From Candidatus Omnitrophota bacterium (GTDB lineage Bacteria > Omnitrophota > Gorgyraeia > Duberdicusellales > 4484-171), in assembly GCA_014728785.1 (NCBI GenBank), contig WJKZ01000078.1:1-19682 (forward strand): DNA of 19,682 nt, in the 5' to 3' direction. The translations under genes were made by a program, and so were the position numbers. The notes beneath the pieces were generated by a model. The model searched no databases and was not told the origin of the DNA. It saw only the letters and a program-made list of their open reading frames with translations. This document shows positions 15,790 through 19,682 of the stretch, one piece after another (position 1 is the first letter of the stretch; each line of letters opens with the position of its first letter).

Positions 15790-16074
15790 TCTAATACAGA
15801 GGACGGAAGACAGAGGGCAGAATGAGGGATGACAATGGCTCATAGCCGTTGGCCCATGGCTTATTTGGGTTAAATTTTTCTTCGGTTTAGGTATAGTTTT
15901 CGTCTGAGTATCGTAAGCCGTCTCAGTCTAAAGCTTAGGTTTATTTGTCTGTAGTTTCTTGCAGCCTGAAGCTTGAAATCTGCAGCTTGTATGCCGATGC
16001 CTAATTGCGGAAGGATGAAGTTAATCTATGTATTCTGTGAACTGTATTTTTGTGAACTACAGCCTCAATAACTC
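15790..16074. repeat. Gene-free stretch of decayed short tandem duplications
   Basis: The only gap over 300 bp (15724-16129). Besides the ACT promoter and helicase control region it holds imperfect neighbouring duplications of different units. These are ACAGAGGACGGAAG at 15796 then ACAGAGGGCAGAAT at 15810 (11 of 14); TGGCTCATAGCC then TGGCCCATGGCT near 15836-15862; CGTCTGAG at 15901 and CGTCTCAG at 15919, both running on to AAGC; TGCAGCCTG at 15960 and TGCAGCTTG at 15981; and TGTGAACT at 16036 and 16051. No open frame of note or known RNA is seen. Confidence 0.5.
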
Positions 16075-16102
16075 TTTAATTACAAGCTATTTGTGGTAAT
16101 AT
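16075..16102 (+). promoter_or_regulatory. Candidate helicase promoter
   Basis: TTTAAT (16075-16080, weak), 16-nt spacer, TAATAT (16097-16102) preceded by TGg. The 9-mer TGGTAATAT is identical to the trmI -10 region. It would give a leader of about 20 nt. The call depends on the extended -10. Confidence 0.35.
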
Positions 16103-16122
16103 AGAGACTACACCACTCTATA
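16100..16122 (+). promoter_or_regulatory. Candidate operator: inverted repeat overlapping the helicase -10
   Basis: TATAGAG (16100-16106) and CTCTATA (16116-16122) are exact inverted 7-mers with a 9-nt centre. They overlap the end of the -10 and the presumed transcription start, 7 bp before the helicase ATG. The position suits a repressor site; a weak RNA hairpin is the alternative. Confidence 0.4.
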
Positions 16123-16129
16123 GAAAAGT

Positions 16130-18109
16130 ATGAAAAGCTACAAATTAAAACCTTTCAAAGGGTCAGCGGTTATAGACTACCCTAAAAATCTCAACCCTCA
16201 GCAGCTCAAAGCTGTATATGAGGGAGAAGGACCATGCCTTGTCTTGGCCGGAGCCGGAAGCGGAAAGACCAGAGTCTTAACTTACAGGTTGGCTTTTTTA
16301 TTGGAAAAGGGAATAAGACCGGAAAATATACTTTTGGTCACTTTCACTAACAGGGCGGCTAATGAGATGAGGAATCGTGCCGAAACTCTGATAAAGACAA
16401 ACCTGGCAGGATTATGGTCAGGGACTTTTCACCATATCGGAAATAAAATACTCCGCCGGCAATCAAAGGCTCTGGGTTATTCCTCTAACTTTTCTATAAT
16501 CGACTCAAGTGACGCAAAAGACCTGCTGGATGATTGTCTCCAGGATTTAGGCTTCTATAAAAAGGGTGAAATATTCCCCAAGAAAGGCGTTATATACAAT
16601 ATATACAGCCTTGCAGCAAATTCATACACCGGCGAAAAAGACATAATCGAAAGATTCTACCCACATTTAGAAGAATACACTGCAGAAATAAAAAAAGTCG
16701 TAAGACTTTACAGAAATAAAAAAATACAGGCCAACATAATGGACTTTGCAGACCTTCTGACCAACTGGCTGAAACTTCTTGATGACAAAGAAATACTGCA
16801 GTATTATTCCCGGATGTTTAATTACATCCTGGTAGACGAATACCAGGATACCAACAGACTGCAATTTATGATATTGAAAAAGCTGTCCTCGGTTCATAAA
16901 AATATTATGGTTGTGGGGGATGATGCGCAATCCATATACTCTTTCCGGGCTGCGGATATAAATAATCTTCTGGATTTCCCCCGAGTTTTTGAAAACACAA
17001 AAATATTTAAACTCCAGACCAATTACCGTTCGACTCCTCAAATCCTTTCACTGGCAAATGCCGTAATCCGCCAAAACAGCAACCAATTCCCTAAAGAATT
17101 AAGAGCCATAAAAAAAGGCGCTGAGACAGGTTATATTGTCCAGACCAAAGATGTTTATCAGCAGGCCGGATTTGTGAGCCAAAAAATTATTGAACTTAAC
17201 CATGAAGGCGTACCGCTTGATGAAATAGCTGTTCTGGTGCGTTCGCGTTTTCAGGCTCTTGAGGTGGAGATGGAACTGCTTAAACGGAATATCCCTTATA
17301 TAGTCCGGGGAGGTTTAAGATTCTTTGAGCAGGCGCATATAAAAGACGTCATGTCTTATATAAAAATAATCCTTAACCCTAAAGATGAATTATCGTTCAA
17401 AAGGGCAGTGTCTCTCCACAGGGGAATAGGCCGTAATTTTGCTTATAAAATATGGGACAGCCTGGTTAACAAAAAGAAAACCCTGGCTGAAATCGAAGAT
17501 GCACTGCCCAAGAGACAAAAAGGAGGATTCCGGAATTTCGCCGAGGTATTCGAAGTTCTTAAGTCCGGCTTGAAACCCGCCTCAGCCATAGATGTAATCA
17601 TGAAATTTTACAGAGACTACTGTTATCTTTCCTTTGATAACCCTGATGAAAGAATACTGGATTTAGAAGAACTAGGAAAAATGGCATCTTCCTACTCAAG
17701 CATAAAGATTTTTCTGTCCGACATAAGCTCACTGGAGGAATTTAAAGGAGAGTCAATCGCCGGCGCCAAAGATAATTACGGTGAAGAAACTCTCGTTCTT
17801 TCTACTATACACCAGGCTAAAGGGCTTGAGTGGGAAGCTGTATTTATTATGGGCCTATCGGATTACGCCTTTCCTCACCCTAAAGCTTTAAGCTCTCAAG
17901 AATCGTTAGAAGAAGAAAGAAGGCTGTTTTATGTGGCGATAACCCGCAGTAAATCTATCCTTCACATAACTTATCCCCAAACCAGATATACCCACCGTAA
18001 CGGATTGATAATCAACCGGCCCTCAATGTTTATTTACGAATTACCTTCTCACCTCTACGAAGAAATAATGGTTGAAGAAGAAAATCAAGAATATCCGTTA
18101 AGTGAATAG
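16130..18109 (+). CDS. UvrD/PcrA-type superfamily 1 DNA helicase
   Basis: ATP-driven 3'-5' DNA translocase/helicase of the UvrD/Rep/PcrA family, acting in repair and replication-fork clearing. The 659 residues are close to Rep/PcrA length. Motifs in order: Q motif LNPQQLKAV (21-29), Walker A AGAGSGKT (40-47), Ia FTNRAANEM (72-80), Walker B VDEYQD (235-240), III VVGDDAQSIYSFRAA (261-275), IV QTNYRS (296-301), V STIHQAKGLEWE (about 565) and VI EEERRLFYVAITRSK (about 604). The C-terminus is short, ending soon after motif VI, without an obvious PcrA Tudor-like tail. Which of UvrD, PcrA or Rep it corresponds to cannot be decided. AGAAAAG before the ATG is a poor Shine-Dalgarno. The last 25 bp overlap the convergent anti-sigma gene. 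Confidence 0.95.
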   Translation: MKSYKLKPFKGSAVIDYPKNLNPQQLKAVYEGEGPCLVLAGAGSGKTRVLTYRLAFLLEKGIRPENILLVTFTNRAANEMRNRAETLIKTNLAGLWSGTFHHIGNKILRRQSKALGYSSNFSIIDSSDAKDLLDDCLQDLGFYKKGEIFPKKGVIYNIYSLAANSYTGEKDIIERFYPHLEEYTAEIKKVVRLYRNKKIQANIMDFADLLTNWLKLLDDKEILQYYSRMFNYILVDEYQDTNRLQFMILKKLSSVHKNIMVVGDDAQSIYSFRAADINNLLDFPRVFENTKIFKLQTNYRSTPQILSLANAVIRQNSNQFPKELRAIKKGAETGYIVQTKDVYQQAGFVSQKIIELNHEGVPLDEIAVLVRSRFQALEVEMELLKRNIPYIVRGGLRFFEQAHIKDVMSYIKIILNPKDELSFKRAVSLHRGIGRNFAYKIWDSLVNKKKTLAEIEDALPKRQKGGFRNFAEVFEVLKSGLKPASAIDVIMKFYRDYCYLSFDNPDERILDLEELGKMASSYSSIKIFLSDISSLEEFKGESIAGAKDNYGEETLVLSTIHQAKGLEWEAVFIMGLSDYAFPHPKALSSQESLEEERRLFYVAITRSKSILHITYPQTRYTHRNGLIINRPSMFIYELPSHLYEEIMVEEENQEYPLSE

Positions 18110-18558
18110 CAATCCAGATAAAAATCGAAAAAGTCCTCTTCAAAGACCAGCTCCATCTGTAAATCTATTATCCCGCGATTTAACGAATCCTTTTGATAAT
18201 AAAAAGGAGTAATTAAGGCTATCACCAAAGCTGCGGTTGTAACAACTGCCAAGACCCGGTGGTAGGTAAACATCCACTGCAGATTGCCGACCAAGTTGTT
18301 GAAAAACTCCTTTAGCCGGATTGGGAAGAGAAGCTGCTTCCTGGCTATTTTCTGGGCTTGACTGATTATAGAATAAAGCTGCTCTTTTTCTAAGTTAATC
18401 TCCTCTTTTGCCTTATCTTCCAAAAAACGGCTGGTTGCAGTGAGGTATTGCCGGCACCTACCGCAACTCTTAAGATGTTCACTCAATATCTTACGCCTTG
18501 GCTCCGGCATCTCCTTATAGTAGAAAGATATCCATTCTTTATTTGACGGGCATCTCAT
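18085..18558 (-). CDS. Zinc-finger (zf-HC2) anti-sigma factor, single-pass membrane protein
   Basis: Predicted membrane-bound inhibitor of the ECF sigma factor encoded just upstream. Of 157 residues, 1-90 are cytoplasmic with the ZAS-type zinc motif His28-x3-Cys32-x2-Cys35 (HLKSCGRC); about 101-119 form one transmembrane helix (LAVVTTAALVIALITPF), leaving a short acidic outer tail of about 38 residues. The ATG at 18558 lies inside the sigma gene (20-bp overlap) with GGAGG 6 nt upstream, the classic coupled sigma/anti-sigma layout. The last 25 bp overlap the convergent helicase gene. The very short outer domain suggests signalling by proteolysis or through a partner rather than a large sensor domain; that is inference. 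Confidence 0.9.
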   Translation of the reverse strand: MRCPSNKEWISFYYKEMPEPRRKILSEHLKSCGRCRQYLTATSRFLEDKAKEEINLEKEQLYSIISQAQKIARKQLLFPIRLKEFFNNLVGNLQWMFTYHRVLAVVTTAALVIALITPFYYQKDSLNRGIIDLQMELVFEEDFFDFYLDCYSLNGYS

Positions 18559-19102
18559 TTTCCACCTCCACTATTTTTCTCAAGTTATCAACTGCTCTCC
18601 TCAGGTGTGTTTTTACACTGCTTTGAGAACACTTTAATATTTTACTTATTTCTTTTATTTTTAATCCTTCAAAGTGTTTCAAAATAAAAGCATTTTTTTG
18701 CCTCAAAGGAAGAACCTTGAGCATATTCTCTATTACCTTTTTTTTATCTTCTGTTTCTTTATCTTTTGAGAAGGTATATTTTTCTTTATGAATACTGGCT
18801 TTCTTCTTTAAATTAAAAAAACTGCGCTTTTTTCGTAAAAAATCAATAGAAGCATTAACTGTAAGCCGGTAAATCCAGGTTGAGGCTTTTGACCTTCTCT
18901 TAAAAGACCTCACCTTGCGGTGTATCTTGATCAAAACCTCCTGTAGTATATCTTTAGCATCTTCTATATTCCCCACATACCGATATGAAATGTTCAAAAC
19001 ATCCTGGTGAATAAGTATTGCCAGATTCCTGAAAGAATTATCATCTCCCCGGAGAAAATCTTCTATAAGCTTTTGTAACGTATCTTCTTTGTAAATAAGC
19101 AT
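18539..19102 (-). CDS. ECF-family RNA polymerase sigma factor
   Basis: Alternative sigma factor of 187 residues with region 2 at about 20-92 (VLNISYRYVGNIEDAKDILQ, then STWIYRLTVNASIDFLRKK) and region 4 at about 123-177 (LPLRQKNAFILKHFEGLKIK, then the helix-turn-helix EISKILKCSQSSVKTHLRRA). Between them is a Lys-rich linker (about 93-122). There is no sigma region 3, as in other ECF factors. The following gene is its likely zinc anti-sigma factor, overlapping by 20 bp. The ATG at 19102 has no clear Shine-Dalgarno; its 114-bp upstream gap carries two overlapping inverted repeats. Target genes are not evident; no copy of an ECF-type -35/-10 pair was confidently found. Confidence 0.95.
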   Translation of the reverse strand: MLIYKEDTLQKLIEDFLRGDDNSFRNLAILIHQDVLNISYRYVGNIEDAKDILQEVLIKIHRKVRSFKRRSKASTWIYRLTVNASIDFLRKKRSFFNLKKKASIHKEKYTFSKDKETEDKKKVIENMLKVLPLRQKNAFILKHFEGLKIKEISKILKCSQSSVKTHLRRAVDNLRKIVEVENEMPVK

Positions 19103-19124
19103 AGCTAAAATCTACACAAAACAG

Positions 19125-19178
19125 TAACTAATCGCCAGTTAGTTATGGCTGGGACTATTATTGAGCCCCAACCATAAC
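19125..19178. promoter_or_regulatory. Two overlapping, mutually exclusive hairpins before the ECF sigma gene
   Basis: Stem A: TAACTAA (19125-19131) with TTAGTTA (19139-19145). Stem B: GTTATGG plus TGGG (19142-19148, 19150-19153) with CCCA plus CCATAAC (19167-19170, 19172-19178), with one mismatch. Bases 19142-19145 belong to both, so only one can form fully. A short T-run (19179-19183) follows stem B on the plus strand only, so it is not a clean terminator for the minus-strand coiled-coil gene. Confidence 0.5.
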
Positions 19179-19216
19179 TTTTTAAACCAACTCCACTAAT
19201 TCCTAACCATACATTT

Positions 19217-19682
19217 TCATTCATCGGCAGCTGTTGTACTACTTTCAATCTTTTCTACTACTTCTTCGTACAATTGTGGGTCTCTACTCTTTAACCACTC
19301 TAACTTATTCTTTACATAGTCAGGCCTCATCTTTTGAATTTGTTGAAATTTCTCAGGGAAACGCGCCCTTGCCTCTTGTATTCTTTTACGTGCCTTATCT
19401 TGAGCTTCTGAAATTATCTGCTCATACTTCTCAGAGTTTTCTTCTTTCAAAGCTTCAAGTTCTTTCCCCCGTTTCTCCAATACTTCCCGAAGTGTGTTTT
19501 GATATTCATTTCTTAAAGCTACAATTTTTTCCTTTTGCTCCTCAGACAAAGTCTCAAAAAGTATACTGCGCTGAATACCTCTTCTTGCCATTATCTTTTT
19601 TTGCTGACGCTGCCTTTGAACCAGATTTTTTATGTTTTGGCGGGCTTGGCCTGCCAGATTCTGAAATTCCTGCGGATTGTCC
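19217..19682 (-). CDS. Charged coiled-coil protein, 5' end outside window
   Basis: The function is not recognised. The frame is open from the right edge: 30 codons upstream of the internal ATG at 19591 contain no stop and encode a similar Gln/Arg/Lys-rich sequence (residues such as EFQNLAGQARQNIKNLVQRQ), so the true start lies beyond 19682. The visible 154 residues are almost all charged and helical, with no Cys; LSEEQKEKIVALRNEYQNTL and EALKEENSEKYEQI suggest long amphipathic helices. Length, composition and its place before an ECF sigma/anti-sigma pair recall CpxP/Spy-like or metal-sensing periplasmic helical proteins, but no signal peptide can be checked. It ends 114 bp before the sigma gene. 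Confidence 0.75.
   Translation of the reverse strand, partial: DNPQEFQNLAGQARQNIKNLVQRQRQQKKIMARRGIQRSILFETLSEEQKEKIVALRNEYQNTLREVLEKRGKELEALKEENSEKYEQIISEAQDKARKRIQEARARFPEKFQQIQKMRPDYVKNKLEWLKSRDPQLYEEVVEKIESSTTAADE

Noticed and set aside
16667..17041. A 124-codon minus-strand frame inside the helicase gene
   Set aside because: It is antisense to helicase motifs II-IV and has no recognisable protein features.
19142..19183. Terminator of the coiled-coil gene
   Set aside because: The T-run follows the stem only on the plus strand, whereas the gene is on the minus strand.
1..19682. CRISPR array, tRNA/rRNA genes, transposase or phage genes
   Set aside because: No regularly spaced identical repeats, no rRNA or tRNA-like sequences and no mobile-element proteins were seen on either strand.

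Overview
The window is a block of bacterial chromosome with tightly packed genes and no rRNA, tRNA, CRISPR, phage or insertion-sequence genes. An LpxA homologue points to a Gram-negative-type cell that makes lipid A. Bases are moderately AT-rich. The mix of citramalate synthase, a phosphoglycerate-mutase-like 'proposed homoserine kinase', CstA, TrmI, DUF3108 and a CNB-patatin protein would fit an uncultured lineage such as Omnitrophota (PVC superphylum) or a deltaproteobacterium-like group. That assignment is inference from gene content only.

Region 1 (1-9412, all minus strand, read right to left) is an amino-acid biosynthesis block: apgM-like homoserine kinase candidate, cstA transporter, lysC aspartokinase, cimA citramalate synthase, ilvB, a small exported protein of unknown function, ilvN, and ilvC, which is cut by the left edge. 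CimA and IlvB both consume pyruvate, so a CstA-type carrier (the family includes pyruvate and peptide transporters) in this set makes metabolic sense. lysC carries a strong internal ribosome-binding site that would yield a separate regulatory beta subunit. Promoter-like signals lie before ilvB and between ilvB and the small exported gene.

Region 2 (9413-12109): a divergent intergenic region with a strong 34-bp inverted repeat separates the biosynthetic block from trmI (tRNA m1A58 methyltransferase, plus strand). trmI runs tail-to-tail into lpxA, and their stop codons overlap. lpxA lies just downstream of a DUF3108 exported protein, behind a TTGACA-type promoter.

Region 3 (12110-15789, minus): a CNB-patatin lipase-like protein and a family 1 glycosidase lie close together. 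Upstream is a separate unit for a double-ACT-domain protein with a consensus promoter, a perfect Shine-Dalgarno and a strong intrinsic terminator.

Region 4 (15790-19682): a 406-bp gene-free stretch made largely of decayed short duplications precedes a UvrD/PcrA-type helicase (plus). The helicase overlaps tail-to-tail with an ECF sigma/anti-sigma pair (minus). Upstream of the sigma gene is a charged coiled-coil protein that runs off the right edge.
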